From positions 124,001-188,000 of the forward strand of contig CAVQQP010000006.1 in NCBI GenBank assembly GCA_963714995.1: DNA of 64,000 nt. The letters run 5' to 3'. The notes under the pieces are model-generated. The model was not told the origin of the DNA and searched no databases. It saw nothing but the letters and a program-made list of their open reading frames with translations. Source of the DNA: Prado023 sp963714995. Lineage in GTDB: Bacteria; Actinomycetota; Actinomycetes; S36-B12; CAIYMF01. Below are positions 9,602 through 18,973 of this stretch, in pieces. The first letter of the stretch is position 1; each line of letters begins with the position of its first letter. A program made the translations under genes and the position numbers.

Positions 9602-12476
9602 ATGCCCGCAACCCGTCCAACGTCCGCCAGCCGACTGTCGCTCGTCGTCGGCGTCGCAGTCCTCGTGCCGGCCCTGGTGGGGATCCCCGCCGGGGCGGCT
9701 CCCAACGGGGTGACCGCGCAGGTCCCGACCGCTGTGCAGGCGGCCCAGGCCGCACCGGTCCAGGCGGTCCTTGCCCAGGCGGCCCCCCAGGCCGCGCCGG
9801 CCGCCGACGTCCGCCAGCCCACCGTCACCACGGTCGCGCTCAAGGGCGTCAACAAGGCCGTGCTCGCGGCAGCCCCGAAGCCGAAGGATCATGACCACGG
9901 CACCGTGGGTGCCCTGGCCCTCGACATCCCCGTGAAGCCGGCCGCTGCCGCGCTCCGTGCGGATCACGAAGCCGGCGTCGCTGGTCGCCGTCACCGCCGA
10001 CGCCGCCTTCCCCGCCGGCACGTCGGTCCAGGTGCGGGTCAAGGAGAAGTCCGGCTGGAGCCGCTGGACGACGCTGCACGTCGACCCCGAGCACGGGCCC
10101 GATCCCGGCACGCCGGAGGCCCGAGGGGCGCGACCGGGCAGCGACCCGCTGATGACCGTCAATGCCAAGCGCGCCCAGGTCCGGATCGACACCCCGACGG
10201 GCCGGCTGCCCAAGGGCACCGAGCTCACGCTCGTGAATGCCCCGAGCGCCCCGTCGGACCTGCGCACCAGCCGTGTCTCCGCGCAGGCGACCGTCGGAAT
10301 GCCCCCGATCGTCACCCGGGCCCAGTGGGGCGCCGACGAGTCCCTGCGCGGGCGGGCCCCGATCTACAGCTCCACCGTCTCGGCCGGGTTCGTGCACCAC
10401 ACGGCCTCGACGTCCAACTACAGCGCGGACCAGGCGGCTGCTCAGGTGCGGGCGATCTACGCCTACCACACCAAGTCCCTGAACCACTCCGACATCGACT
10501 ACAACTTCCTCGTCGACCGCTTCGGCCGGCTCTACGAGGGCCGCGCCGGGGGCATGGACCAACCGGTGATGGGCGCGCACACCGCCGGGTTCAACGACAA
10601 CACGTTCGCGGTGAGCGCCCTGGGCAACTTCGAGACCTTCGCCCCACCCGCCGCTGAGATGGCATCGATCAAGGACTCGATCGCACGGCTCTTCGCCTGG
10701 AAGCTCGGCCTGCACGGGGTCAATCCGGCAGCGACCGTGAAGCTGGTCTCGGCGGGCTACATCAAGGCGACCAAGTACCCCAAGGGCTCCGTGGCCACGA
10801 TCTCGGCGACCTCCAGCCACCAGACCGTCAACTACACGTCCTGCCCGGGCAAGTACCTGCAGGCCGAGCTGTCGCCGATCCGGGAGATGGGGGCTGCGTA
10901 CTCCGACGTCGTGATCTCCGCTCCCTCGCCGGCTGCGCAGACGATCAGCTCCGGGACGGAGTTCACGTTCACCTCGGCGGCGAACCGTGCCGTGACCTGG
11001 ACCGCGGACATCCTCAGCCCCTGCTCCGACACGCCGGTGCGCACGTACACCGGCATGACAGCCGGCCCCGGGTCGATCGGCGTCACCTGGGACCTCCGGG
11101 ACGCCACGGGCACCCCCGTGCTCCCCGCGACCTACACGATCCGGATGTCGGGCACGTCCACTGACGGCAGTGGCGCCCCCGTGGCCACCGTCACCTCGGA
11201 CCTCACGATCGCCCCGGCCCCGGGCGGAGCCTGGGGACCGTGCGCCAACGCCAGTCGGGTCGCGGGAGCGACCGCCGCGGAGACCTCGGTCCTGTGGGGC
11301 CGGATCTCGGCGCCCAGCAGCACGGCGGTCGTCCTGACCGGCCCGGCGGACGCCGGGACTGCGTCGCTGGCGGCGGGCGTCGCCGCTGCACCGCTGGCCC
11401 GCTCCCTGGGCGCGCCGCTGCTGATCACGCCGGCCGGGTCGCTCGCCCCCGAGGTGGCCGCCGACATCCAGGCGCGCCGCGGGGAGGTGTTCATCGTGGG
11501 GGGTCCGGGCGTGGTGTCCGACGCGACCGCTGCGGCCGTCGCTGCCCTCGGCGTGCCCGTCACCCGCCTCGCCGGCGCGACGGATGCCGACACCGCAGCC
11601 GCTGTCTCTGCGCGGATGCCCGGTGCCGCCTCCGCCGTGCTCGTCTCCCCGGAGGGCTCCCCCGCACACGCCCTGGCCGGGTCCGCCCTGGCCGCCGCCC
11701 GTGGCGTCCCGGCCCTGATCGCTGGGCCCACCTCGATCCCGGCCGAGACGGTCGCGGCCCTGGCGGGGCGCCCGTTCACGGTGGCGGCCTCCACCGGGCT
11801 GCCCGACGCCGCCATCGCGGGAGCGACGGACCGGCTGGCTGGTGCGGACGCCGTCTCCGCGTCGCTGGCCATCGGTGCTGCGTTCCCGGCCACCGAGTCG
11901 GTGATGGTGCTCCCCGAGGCCCCCGCCGGCTGGGCGACTGCCCCTGTGGCTGCCGCAGCCGGCGTCCCGCTGCTCCTCACGCCCAGCCCGGTGCTGTCGG
12001 TCGAGCTCGCCGCCTTCATCGCGGCCCGTCCTGGCCTGCGGGCGACGACGACCACGGCCGCCGCGTCCCAGCTCGGCGACCAGGTCCTGGGCGCCACCAG
12101 CCGCGTCCTGCGCGGCGAGGCCTGGGCGCCGCCGGGGATCACGCCCATCACGCCGAAGGGCCCCACAGCCACGGGCACCCGGAAGGTGAGCAGGGCCAAC
12201 GCCAGCCCCGAGCCGGTCAAGAAGGGCCGGACGGTCAAGGTGACGGCCAAGGTGACCGCCAAGTTCACCGACAAGAAGTACCGCTCCGTCCCGGCAGGTG
12301 TCGGCTTCACGGTGCAGTTCAAGGCCAGCGGGGCGAAGAAGTACAAGGCGGTTGCCTCGGGCCTGACGACCACGGGGCGGGCCACCGCGAAGGTCAAGGC
12401 GACCAAGTCCGGGCGGTACCGGATCGTCGTCGGATCGAAGAAGTCGGCCAGTGACTACGTGCGCGTGAAGAAGTGA
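9602..12476 (+). CDS. Secreted N-acetylmuramoyl-L-alanine amidase (PGRP/amidase_2) with cell wall binding repeat 2 region (one frameshift)
   Basis: It starts at ATG 9602 with a signal peptide (about 12-32) and an Ala/Pro/Gln-rich segment; one frameshift near 9945-9953 joins it to the long downstream frame. The catalytic domain (about 10300-10880) has VTRAQWGADE, then FVHHTAS (zinc ligand His), AIYAYHTKS, DIDYNFLVDRFGRLYEGR, GAHTAGFNDNTF and the late NYTSCPGKY. This is the PGRP/amidase_2 pattern that cleaves the MurNAc-L-Ala amide bond. About 11250-12120 holds CW_binding_2-type repeats (RVAGATAAETSVLWG, EVFIVGGPGVVSDAT, RLAGATDADTAAA). The C-terminus is a basic Ig-like domain ending SDYVRVKK. 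It is divergent from the LCP gene and followed by TIGR03089, which fits an envelope-remodelling role. Confidence 0.88.
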
Positions 12477-12501
12477 GCTCACCCGGGGGGAGCGCGGACA
12501 C

Positions 12502-13251
12502 GTGAACCCGGCGACGCCCTACGAGTTGCTCGGGAGGTACCCCGACCGGACCCGGCCGTGGGTCACCCACTACGACGGCCCCGACTCCCGGGTCGAGCTG
12601 TCGGTGGCCAGCGTGGCCAACGCCGTGGCCAAGGCGTCGTCGCTGCTGCGCGACGGGCTGGGTCTGCCGCCCGGCGCCGTGGTCAGCATCGACCTCCCTC
12701 GGCACTGGCAGCTGCCGGTCTGGGTCCTGGCAGCACTGTCCGTCGGCGCCACAGTGGTCCGGGACACGACTGGCCAGACACCGACCGGCTCGGGTGCTGG
12801 CGGCGATGTCGACGTGCGGATCGTGGGTCCACAGGGTCTCGCGGCGATCGCCGCCGGCGCGGACGCGGGCGCCGATGAGGTCCTGGTCAGCGCGTGCGAT
12901 GCGTTCGGCCTGCCCGTGCCCGGCGGGGTGCCGGCCGGGGTGATCGACCTCGGCGTCGAGGTGCGCGCCCACCCCGACCAGTTCAGCCCGGAGCCGGCGG
13001 CGGGTGCCGCTGCCGCCCTCGTGGTCTCCGGCGTGCGTGTCCCCTGGACGCAGGTCCAGTCCGCACGCAGCGACTCGCAGGGCAGCCGGCTCTGGGTCGA
13101 CGAGGACACCGAGGAGCCCACGCTGCTCCACGCCGTCGCGGTCGAGCCGCTGCTCATCCGGGGATCGGTGGTCATCGGCACCGGGCTGGATCCTGCCCGG
13201 GCGACCCGCGTCCGCGCACTCGAGTCCGTCACCCGCCGCGCAGGGCAGTGA
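12502..13251 (+). CDS. TIGR03089 family protein
   Basis: A 249-residue protein of the actinobacterial TIGR03089 family, related to a shortened AMP-binding (ANL) fold; its function is unknown. Recognisable features are PYELLGRYPDRTRPWVTHYD at the N-terminus, the RVELSVASVANAVAKASSLLRDGLGLPPG block, and DLPRHWQLPVWVLAALSVGA. The adenylation-core Gly/Ser/Thr phosphate loop and the C-terminal lid of true ANL enzymes are not seen, so catalytic activity is doubtful. The GTG at 12502 follows a GGGGGGAG ribosome site. It lies between envelope and mannose genes, as in mycobacteria (next to Rv3267, from memory), pointing to an envelope-linked role. Confidence 0.8.
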   Translation: MNPATPYELLGRYPDRTRPWVTHYDGPDSRVELSVASVANAVAKASSLLRDGLGLPPGAVVSIDLPRHWQLPVWVLAALSVGATVVRDTTGQTPTGSGAGGDVDVRIVGPQGLAAIAAGADAGADEVLVSACDAFGLPVPGGVPAGVIDLGVEVRAHPDQFSPEPAAGAAAALVVSGVRVPWTQVQSARSDSQGSRLWVDEDTEEPTLLHAVAVEPLLIRGSVVIGTGLDPARATRVRALESVTRRAGQ

Positions 13252-13323
13252 TCCGCAGGGGATCCGCGGCGGACGAGCGATTCCCGCTGGCCACGGACCC
13301 CGCTCGTGGGGGATTCTGACCCC

Positions 13324-14406
13324 ATGACCGAAGCCGTCCTGCTCGTCGGGGGCCAGGGCACCCGCCTGCGCCCCCTGACCATCAACACGCCCAAGCCGAT
13401 GCTGCCGGTGGCCGGGGTCCCGTGCACGGAGCACCAGATCGCGCGTGCCCGCGAGGCCGGCGTGACCCGGATCATCCTGGGCACCTCGTACAAGGCCGAG
13501 GTGTTCCGCGACTACTTCGGGGACGGCGCGAAGTTCGGGGTCGAGCTGATCTATGCCGTCGAGGACCACCCGATGGGGACCGGTGGCGCCATCAGGCACG
13601 TCTCCGAGCATCTGCTCTCCGGGCCCAACGACCCGGTCATGGTCTTCAACGGCGATGTCCTGGCCGGGGTGGACCTCCGGCACCTCTTCGCCGTGCACGC
13701 CGAGACGAAGGCCGCCGTCACGCTCTACCTGACCCGGGTCGCCGATCCGAGGGCGTTCGGCCTCGTGCCGACGGACGAGGACGGCCGGGTGACCGCCTTC
13801 CTCGAGAAGCCGAAGACCGAGGCGGAGATCATCACCGACCAGATCAACGCCGGCTGCTACATCTTCCGCCGCTCGGTCATCGACGGCATCCCCACCGGCC
13901 GGCCGGTCTCGGTGGAGCGCGAGATCTTCCCGAGGCTGCTGGCCGAGGGCGCCCGGCTGCAGGGCGTCGTGGACGAGGGCTACTGGCTGGACCTGGGCAA
14001 CCCGCTGGCGTTCGTCAAGGGCTCGGCGGACCTCGTGCGCGGCATCGCCCCGTCCCCGGCGGTCCCGGGGCACACGGGGGACTTCCTCGTGATGCCCGGC
14101 GCCGAGGTGTCGCGCAAGGCGACGCTGGGTGGCGGCACCGTGGTCGGGTCGGGGGCCACCGTCGGCCCGCACGCCCAGGTGATGGGGTCGGTGCTCTTCG
14201 ACGGAGCCGTCGTCGCCGCCGGAGCCGTCGTGCGCGACAGCGTGGTCGGTGCCGGGGCCGTGATCGGCGCGGGGGCCTCCCTGGACGGCGTCGTCGTCGG
14301 CGACCGCGCGATGATCGGACCCGGCAACGAGCTGATCCCCGGGGCGCGCGTCTGGCCCGGGGTCGCCCTCGGCGAGACGGCAGTGCGCTTCTCCTCCGAC
14401 CGGTAG
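13324..14406 (+). CDS. manC: Mannose-1-phosphate guanylyltransferase (sugar nucleotidyltransferase with beta-helix tail)
   Basis: A 360-residue NDP-sugar pyrophosphorylase: mannose-1-phosphate plus GTP gives GDP-mannose. The signature LLVGGQGTRLRPLTINTPKPMLPV is near residue 5 (starting LVGGQGTRLRP), with VFNGDVL for the metal-binding Asp and FLEKPK for the sugar-phosphate Lys. The C-terminal third shows hexapeptide left-handed beta-helix repeats (VVGSGATVGPHAQVMGS, VVGAGAVIGAGASL). The start at 13324 lies five bases after a possible GATTCT minus-10. It corresponds by position to Rv3264c (GDP-mannose synthesis for PIMs, lipomannan and glycans). With phosphomannomutase at 21081 it supplies GDP-mannose. 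Specificity for mannose rather than glucose-1-phosphate is inferred from context. Confidence 0.83.
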   Translation: MTEAVLLVGGQGTRLRPLTINTPKPMLPVAGVPCTEHQIARAREAGVTRIILGTSYKAEVFRDYFGDGAKFGVELIYAVEDHPMGTGGAIRHVSEHLLSGPNDPVMVFNGDVLAGVDLRHLFAVHAETKAAVTLYLTRVADPRAFGLVPTDEDGRVTAFLEKPKTEAEIITDQINAGCYIFRRSVIDGIPTGRPVSVEREIFPRLLAEGARLQGVVDEGYWLDLGNPLAFVKGSADLVRGIAPSPAVPGHTGDFLVMPGAEVSRKATLGGGTVVGSGATVGPHAQVMGSVLFDGAVVAAGAVVRDSVVGAGAVIGAGASLDGVVVGDRAMIGPGNELIPGARVWPGVALGETAVRFSSDR

Positions 14407-14412
14407 CCAGCG

Positions 14413-15366
14413 CTACCACATGCGGTGGTCGGTGATCGGCGCCCGTGGTCCACGCCTCGGGGCCGTGTGCCCGCTGTGCAGCGCCAGCAGCCGGACCGCC
14501 CGGGCGCGCTGCCCCGCCCACGGCCTCAGGAGCTCGGCCATCTGGTCGTCGTCGCCGTCGGTGCGCCCGGTCAGTGCGTGCACGACGGCCCTGGCCAGGT
14601 GGAAGTCGCCGAAGGACACCGCATCGCGATCCCCCCAGGCTCGGACGCCGACCTCGGCGGCGGTCCAGACCCCGATCCCCGGCAGCGAGCACAGGGCCTG
14701 ACCGGCGTCCCCGGGGGAGCGCGCCGACAGCCGCTCCAGGGTGTCCGCGCGCTCGGCGGCCGCGGTGATCGTGCGCGCCCGTCCCGGGTCGACCCCAGCT
14801 CGGTGCCACTCCCAGCTGGGGATCCGCGCCCAGCCCGGACCATCCGGCGCCACGACGAGGTGCGGGACACCGGAGGCGGCCCCCGACCCGGCGGGCCCGG
14901 GGGCCGGCTCTCCGAACGCCCCGACCAGCTCGGCCCACGCCCGAGAGGCCTCCCTCCCGGTCACGCGCTGCTCGAGCACGGCGGGCACGATCGCCTCGAG
15001 GACCCGTTCCGTGCGCAGCACGCGCCACCCGGGGCCGAAGCGCCGGAACGCCGCAGCCATCACCGGATGCGCCTCGGACGCGAACCCCTCGGGGTCGTCG
15101 TCGGCGCCCAGCACCCGGGGCGTGACCTCCAGCTCCAGGTCAGCGCCGGGACCCCATGCGCGGGCCAGCACCTGCGCGCCGACCCGGGCGTAGTGCACGG
15201 TGACCGGTCCCTCGGGGTTCCGGGTCGCGCGCCACACCTCGCCGCCGGCGAGGCGGATCGTCGGGTCGCTGCGACCGTGCCGGAGCACCGCGAGGGTGGT
15301 CGTGAGGTCGATCGGCCACGACGGCGTCCACCACCGCTGCATGGCGGAGGTCACGGCCGAGCTCAT
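14413..15366 (-). CDS. DNA-3-methyladenine glycosylase (AlkA-like HhH-GPD)
   Basis: A 317-residue monofunctional base-excision glycosylase of the HhH-GPD superfamily. The helix-hairpin-helix LCSLPGIGVWTAAEVG lies at about 225-240 and the catalytic Asp at about 254 in SFGDFHLARA. An AlkA-like N-terminal beta domain precedes it, with the interdomain motif VLEAIVPAVLEQRVT. The start at 15366 could instead be Met9. It is transcribed towards the mannose gene with six bases between the two stops. At this position many actinobacteria carry fbiA/fbiB, which are absent here. Confidence 0.82.
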   Translation of the reverse strand: MSSAVTSAMQRWWTPSWPIDLTTTLAVLRHGRSDPTIRLAGGEVWRATRNPEGPVTVHYARVGAQVLARAWGPGADLELEVTPRVLGADDDPEGFASEAHPVMAAAFRRFGPGWRVLRTERVLEAIVPAVLEQRVTGREASRAWAELVGAFGEPAPGPAGSGAASGVPHLVVAPDGPGWARIPSWEWHRAGVDPGRARTITAAAERADTLERLSARSPGDAGQALCSLPGIGVWTAAEVGVRAWGDRDAVSFGDFHLARAVVHALTGRTDGDDDQMAELLRPWAGQRARAVRLLALHSGHTAPRRGPRAPITDHRMW

Positions 15367-15497
15367 CGGCGCATCATCCCATTGGCTCGCCCCGGGCAGA
15401 TCAGGTCAAAACCCGCACATCGGGCGTGCGTTGATCGCACTGAGTGACCGAGGTGGTGACAGGTTGACGCATATCAGAAAAAGATCGCCGCTCGTCT

Positions 15498-15526
15498 TGA
15501 CTCGCCGGGTATCCATGCGTGTAATT
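15498..15526 (+). promoter_or_regulatory. Sigma70-type promoter of whiB
   Basis: TTGACT (15498-15503), a 17-base spacer, then TGTAAT (15521-15526) give a near-consensus promoter, predicting a start near 15533 and a leader of about 68 bases before ATG 15601. The local AT content is well above the surroundings. Confidence 0.6.
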
Positions 15527-15600
15527 TCACCCATGTGATTCACAGTGCGGAGCGGTCGGGCTTCGCAGGTAACCGGATCGCACAGGGTCGAGGAGGAACA

Positions 15601-15858
15601 ATGTTCGAGGCTGAGGTCATCCCCCTGCTGGAGATCGAAGAGGCATCCTGGCAGGAGCAGGCCCTGTGCGCCCAGACGGATCCGGAGGCGTTCTTCCCGG
15701 AGAAGGGTGGCAGCACCCGCGAGGCCAAGCGGGTCTGCGGGTCGTGCGAGGTGCGGGTCGAGTGCCTGGAGTACGCCCTGGCCAACGATGAGCGGTTCGG
15801 CATCTGGGGCGGGCTGTCCGAGCGCGAGCGTCGGCGCCTGAAGAAGCTCGCCGTCTGA
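15601..15858 (+). CDS. whiB: WhiB-family iron-sulfur transcriptional regulator (WhiB2/WhmD-like)
   Basis: An 85-residue WhiB protein: a [4Fe-4S]-binding regulator that in actinomycetes works with the primary sigma factor, and in the WhiB2/WhiB group controls septation or sporulation. The four cluster Cys are C23, C46, C49 and C55 (CAQTDPEAFF ... CGSCEVRVEC); the beta-turn GIWGG (67-71) and the basic tail RERRRLKKL follow. ATG 15601 is preceded by GAGGAGGA. Its own near-consensus promoter lies upstream. Its place before the GT2/DUF5719/DUF3499/manB run matches Rv3260c (whiB2) in mycobacteria, supporting assignment to the whiB2 group. Confidence 0.93.
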   Translation: MFEAEVIPLLEIEEASWQEQALCAQTDPEAFFPEKGGSTREAKRVCGSCEVRVECLEYALANDERFGIWGGLSERERRRLKKLAV

Positions 15859-15893
15859 TCGCTCGCCTGACCGGCGCCGGGCCGCAGGGGCGC

Positions 15894-15899
15894 TAGCGT
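15894..15899 (+). promoter_or_regulatory. TAGCGT minus-10 for a leaderless GT2 transcript
   Basis: TAGCGT ends eight bases before the GTG at 15908, the spacing expected for a transcript that begins at or next to the start codon; no ribosome site is present. Confidence 0.45.
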
Positions 15900-15907
15900 G
15901 GCGTCCC

Positions 15908-18900
15908 GTGGTGATCGGTGAGGGCGAGGTGGACGCGGTCGAGGACGTCGACGCCCGCGCCGACGAGGCCCTCGACCGGTTCCTTCCCCCGGACGATCAG
16001 GGGGTGGTGCCGCGGACCCACCACGTGACGGCCCTGGTCGTCGCTCGCGAGGGCGCCGCCTGGCTGCCACGAACGCTGCTGGCCCTCGCTGGGCAGCAGC
16101 GACCCGCGGACGCCGTGGTCGGGATCGATGCCGGGTCCGCCGACGGCAGCGCGGCGCTGCTGGCCGCGGCGGTCGGCAGCGCACGGCAGGTCAGCGGCGA
16201 GGAGGGCCTCGCCCGCTGCCTGGCCCGGGGAGTGGCCACGGCCGGGTCGGCCGGGTCGCCCGGATCGGACCCGGGCACGCCGGATCCCGCGGACGCCGAC
16301 GTGATCCGCTGGTACTGGATCATCCACGACGACTCAGCCCCGGACCCCGGGTGCCTGACCGCGCTGCTCCGGGGCGCCGATCGCAACCTGGCGGCGGCGG
16401 TGCTGGTCCCCAAGACCGTGGGATGGTCCGATCCCGCCCGACTCGTCGGCATCGGGTACCGCTGGGCGCCGGGCACGCCGGTCGTCGACCGCCTCGAGCC
16501 CTGGGAGCGCGACCAGGGCCAGTACGACGTCGACCGCCCCGTCTACAGCGGCGACTCCGCGGGGATGCTGGTCCGGGCTGACACCTGGCATGCGCTGTCG
16601 GGGATGGACCCGACGCTGGGGGACTGGGCCGGCCCGACCGACCTGTGCCGGCGGGTGTGGGGCAGCGGTGCTGACGTCGTGTTCATCCCGAAGGCCGTGG
16701 TGGCCCACCGCCAGGCGGGGCATCGGGGTGTGCGTCCGGGGAGCCGACGGCCGCCGCGACGGCGGGCGCGGGAGGCCCAGCTGCTGCTCGACCTGACCCA
16801 GGCCCCGGCGCTCGCCGTCCCGTGGAGATGGCTGCGCGGATGGGTCGCCACCCTGGTGCGGGCCCTGGCCCTGGTGCTCACACGTGAACCGGAGGAGGCC
16901 AGCGCGGAGCTGGCCGGCGCGTGGGACGCCTTGGGGCACCCCGGGCGCCTGAGGGCTGGGCGTCGGGCCTTCCGGGCCCCGCCGGTCCGTGACACGTCCC
17001 GTCCGCCCCATGTGCGCGCCACCCGGGGCGCCGTGCTCAGCCATGCGCTCGACGGCTGGCTGGTCGCCTGGCGGGCCACGGGGCGTGGGCGCGTCCAGCT
17101 GCGACTGCCTCGCAGTGCCTGGCGTCCGTTGGGGGTCGCTGCCGCACTGGCCACGATCGCGATCCTGCTGCACCCGGGGCAGATCCTGGGCTCGGGCACC
17201 TTGCGGGGTGGGGGGCTGCTGCCCGCCCCGGGTGCCATGGACCTCCTGACCGGCTACCTGGCCAGCTGGCACGATGTCCGGTTCGGCACTGATGGCGCGC
17301 TCCCTGCCTACCTGCCGCTGCTCGCCGCGGCGAGTGTCCCCCTGCTGGGCTCGGTCGATGCGCTGCTGAGGATCCTGTTCGGCCTGGCCGTGCCGCTGGC
17401 CTTCCTCAGCGCCTACCTCAGCCTCGGCCCGACCGCCGTGGGTCGCCAGCGGCTGCCCCTTGCGCTGGCATGGGCGCTGCTGCCGGCAGGGGTTGCCGCC
17501 TCCGGCGGAGGTCGGCTGTCCACCCTGGCCGTGCTGCTGCTCGGCCCCCCCACGGCCCGGTTGCTCGTCCGGGCGCTGACGCTCGCGCGCCGCCCGAGCA
17601 CCGGGATCGGCCCCGCCGTCGCGGCAGGGACGATGCTCGGGATCACGGCGGCGTTCGCCCCGCTGGTCCTGGTGGGGGGACTGCTCCTGGGCCTGATCTC
17701 GTGGCAGGTCGCCGGCCGGCCCGGGTGGGCGATCCGCACGGGCATCGTCGTGGCGGCGAGCGCGGCGGTCTTCGTCCTGCTGTGGATCCCGCGGGTCGTG
17801 TCCGCACCCTGGCTGCTGCTGACGGACCTCGGCCGGAACGACGCGTCCCTGGGCGATCCAGCACCGTGGGTGTGGGGGCTGTCCCCCGGAGGGCCCACCT
17901 CTGTCGGGTGGGTGGGCCTGCCGCTGGTGGTCCTGGCCGCCATCGCGGTGGTCGTGCTCGCGCCGACCCTGCGCCGGCTGCTCGTGCTGGCGGGGGCTGG
18001 GGGCCTGATGGCTGCTGTCGCCTGGACGGGTCCGATCGTGTCGAGGTGGTGGCCCGAGGTCGACATCGCCAGCCTCTGGCCGGGCCAGCTGCTCCTCATC
18101 GCCGGCGGCGCGCTGGCTCTCGTCGTCGCGCGGATCGCGGCCCAGCCGGGACGGCTGCAGGACCTCGTGTCCGTCGTCTGGGTGGCATGCGTGGCGATCC
18201 TCGGGGTGGGATGGTGGCTGGCGCCCTCCACGATGTCCACGGGGACGGACTCGGGCCTGCCGCCCGTCGTGGGGCTCGCCGAGGGGTCCGCCGAGCGCCC
18301 GCGGACCCTCGCCCTGGAGCGGACCCCCAGTGGGGTCACCTACGCGGTGTCCACGGGTCCGCAGGCGCGCCTCGGGGACGCCGATGCCCTGGCCGGCGGC
18401 ACGCCCGCCTCGGAGTTCACGGGCCTGGTCCAGGAGCTGGTCTCCGGGGCGTCGGACAGCGCCGAGGTCTCGTTGGGGAGCCGGGGTATCCGCTTCGTGG
18501 TCTTCAACGGCCCCCCACAGGACCCGATGGTGGCCGAGCTGGATGCGGCCGTCGGCCTGCGCCGGCTGGCCAGCGCGGAGGGGCAGAGCCTGTGGCAGGT
18601 CGCCGGGGAGCCGGCGCGCGTGTCCCTGCTCGGTCCGGGCGAGGCCGACCCCCTCGTCGTCCCGGTCCTCACCCGTCCGACGTCCGTCGACGTCGTCCTG
18701 CACCCGCAGACCGAGCTGCCGCGCCAGCTGGTCGTGACCGAGCAGGCGGCTCCGGGGTGGCGCGGCGCGCTGGCCGGGCAGCCCCTGGAGCTGGTCGCCG
18801 ACGACGCCGGGATGCTGCGCGCCCTCATCGGGGCCACCGGGCCGCTGGTGGTCGACCACCGGAGCCGCTGGCCCTACCTCGCCTCGGTGCAGCTGCTCCT

Positions 18901-18973
18901 GATGGCTGCCCTCGTCGTGGTCGCCCTGCCCAAGCATCGACCCGTCGACCCGGACGCGGAGGAGCTCCTGTGA
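15908..18973 (+). CDS. Large GT2-family glycosyltransferase with multi-pass membrane region
   Basis: A 1021-residue protein. Residues about 35-270 are a family-2 glycosyltransferase domain: HVTALVVAREGAAWLPRTL at the fold start, GIDAGSADGS for the nucleotide-binding Asp, WIIHDDSAPDPG as the DXD-like element, and later GDWAGPTDLCRRVW. From about residue 395 to 790 there are roughly ten or more hydrophobic segments, then a soluble extracytoplasmic region and a last membrane segment near 985-1005. It overlaps the next gene by four bases (GTGA). Between whiB and DUF5719/DUF3499, homologues are conserved across actinobacteria as an envelope glycosyltransferase of unknown acceptor. The start GTG 15908 could be 15911. 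Confidence 0.8.
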   Translation: MVIGEGEVDAVEDVDARADEALDRFLPPDDQGVVPRTHHVTALVVAREGAAWLPRTLLALAGQQRPADAVVGIDAGSADGSAALLAAAVGSARQVSGEEGLARCLARGVATAGSAGSPGSDPGTPDPADADVIRWYWIIHDDSAPDPGCLTALLRGADRNLAAAVLVPKTVGWSDPARLVGIGYRWAPGTPVVDRLEPWERDQGQYDVDRPVYSGDSAGMLVRADTWHALSGMDPTLGDWAGPTDLCRRVWGSGADVVFIPKAVVAHRQAGHRGVRPGSRRPPRRRAREAQLLLDLTQAPALAVPWRWLRGWVATLVRALALVLTREPEEASAELAGAWDALGHPGRLRAGRRAFRAPPVRDTSRPPHVRATRGAVLSHALDGWLVAWRATGRGRVQLRLPRSAWRPLGVAAALATIAILLHPGQILGSGTLRGGGLLPAPGAMDLLTGYLASWHDVRFGTDGALPAYLPLLAAASVPLLGSVDALLRILFGLAVPLAFLSAYLSLGPTAVGRQRLPLALAWALLPAGVAASGGGRLSTLAVLLLGPPTARLLVRALTLARRPSTGIGPAVAAGTMLGITAAFAPLVLVGGLLLGLISWQVAGRPGWAIRTGIVVAASAAVFVLLWIPRVVSAPWLLLTDLGRNDASLGDPAPWVWGLSPGGPTSVGWVGLPLVVLAAIAVVVLAPTLRRLLVLAGAGGLMAAVAWTGPIVSRWWPEVDIASLWPGQLLLIAGGALALVVARIAAQPGRLQDLVSVVWVACVAILGVGWWLAPSTMSTGTDSGLPPVVGLAEGSAERPRTLALERTPSGVTYAVSTGPQARLGDADALAGGTPASEFTGLVQELVSGASDSAEVSLGSRGIRFVVFNGPPQDPMVAELDAAVGLRRLASAEGQSLWQVAGEPARVSLLGPGEADPLVVPVLTRPTSVDVVLHPQTELPRQLVVTEQAAPGWRGALAGQPLELVADDAGMLRALIGATGPLVVDHRSRWPYLASVQLLLMAALVVVALPKHRPVDPDAEELL

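Noticed and set aside
9849..12482. 877-codon open frame on the minus strand opposite the amidase
   Set aside because: It is a high-GC antisense shadow with Arg/Gly-rich sequence and no domain; the plus strand carries clear amidase and cell-wall-binding motifs.
16334..18937. 867-codon minus-strand open frame opposite the GT2 gene
   Set aside because: Low-complexity Arg/Gln/Gly composition with no motif; antisense shadow of a real membrane protein gene.
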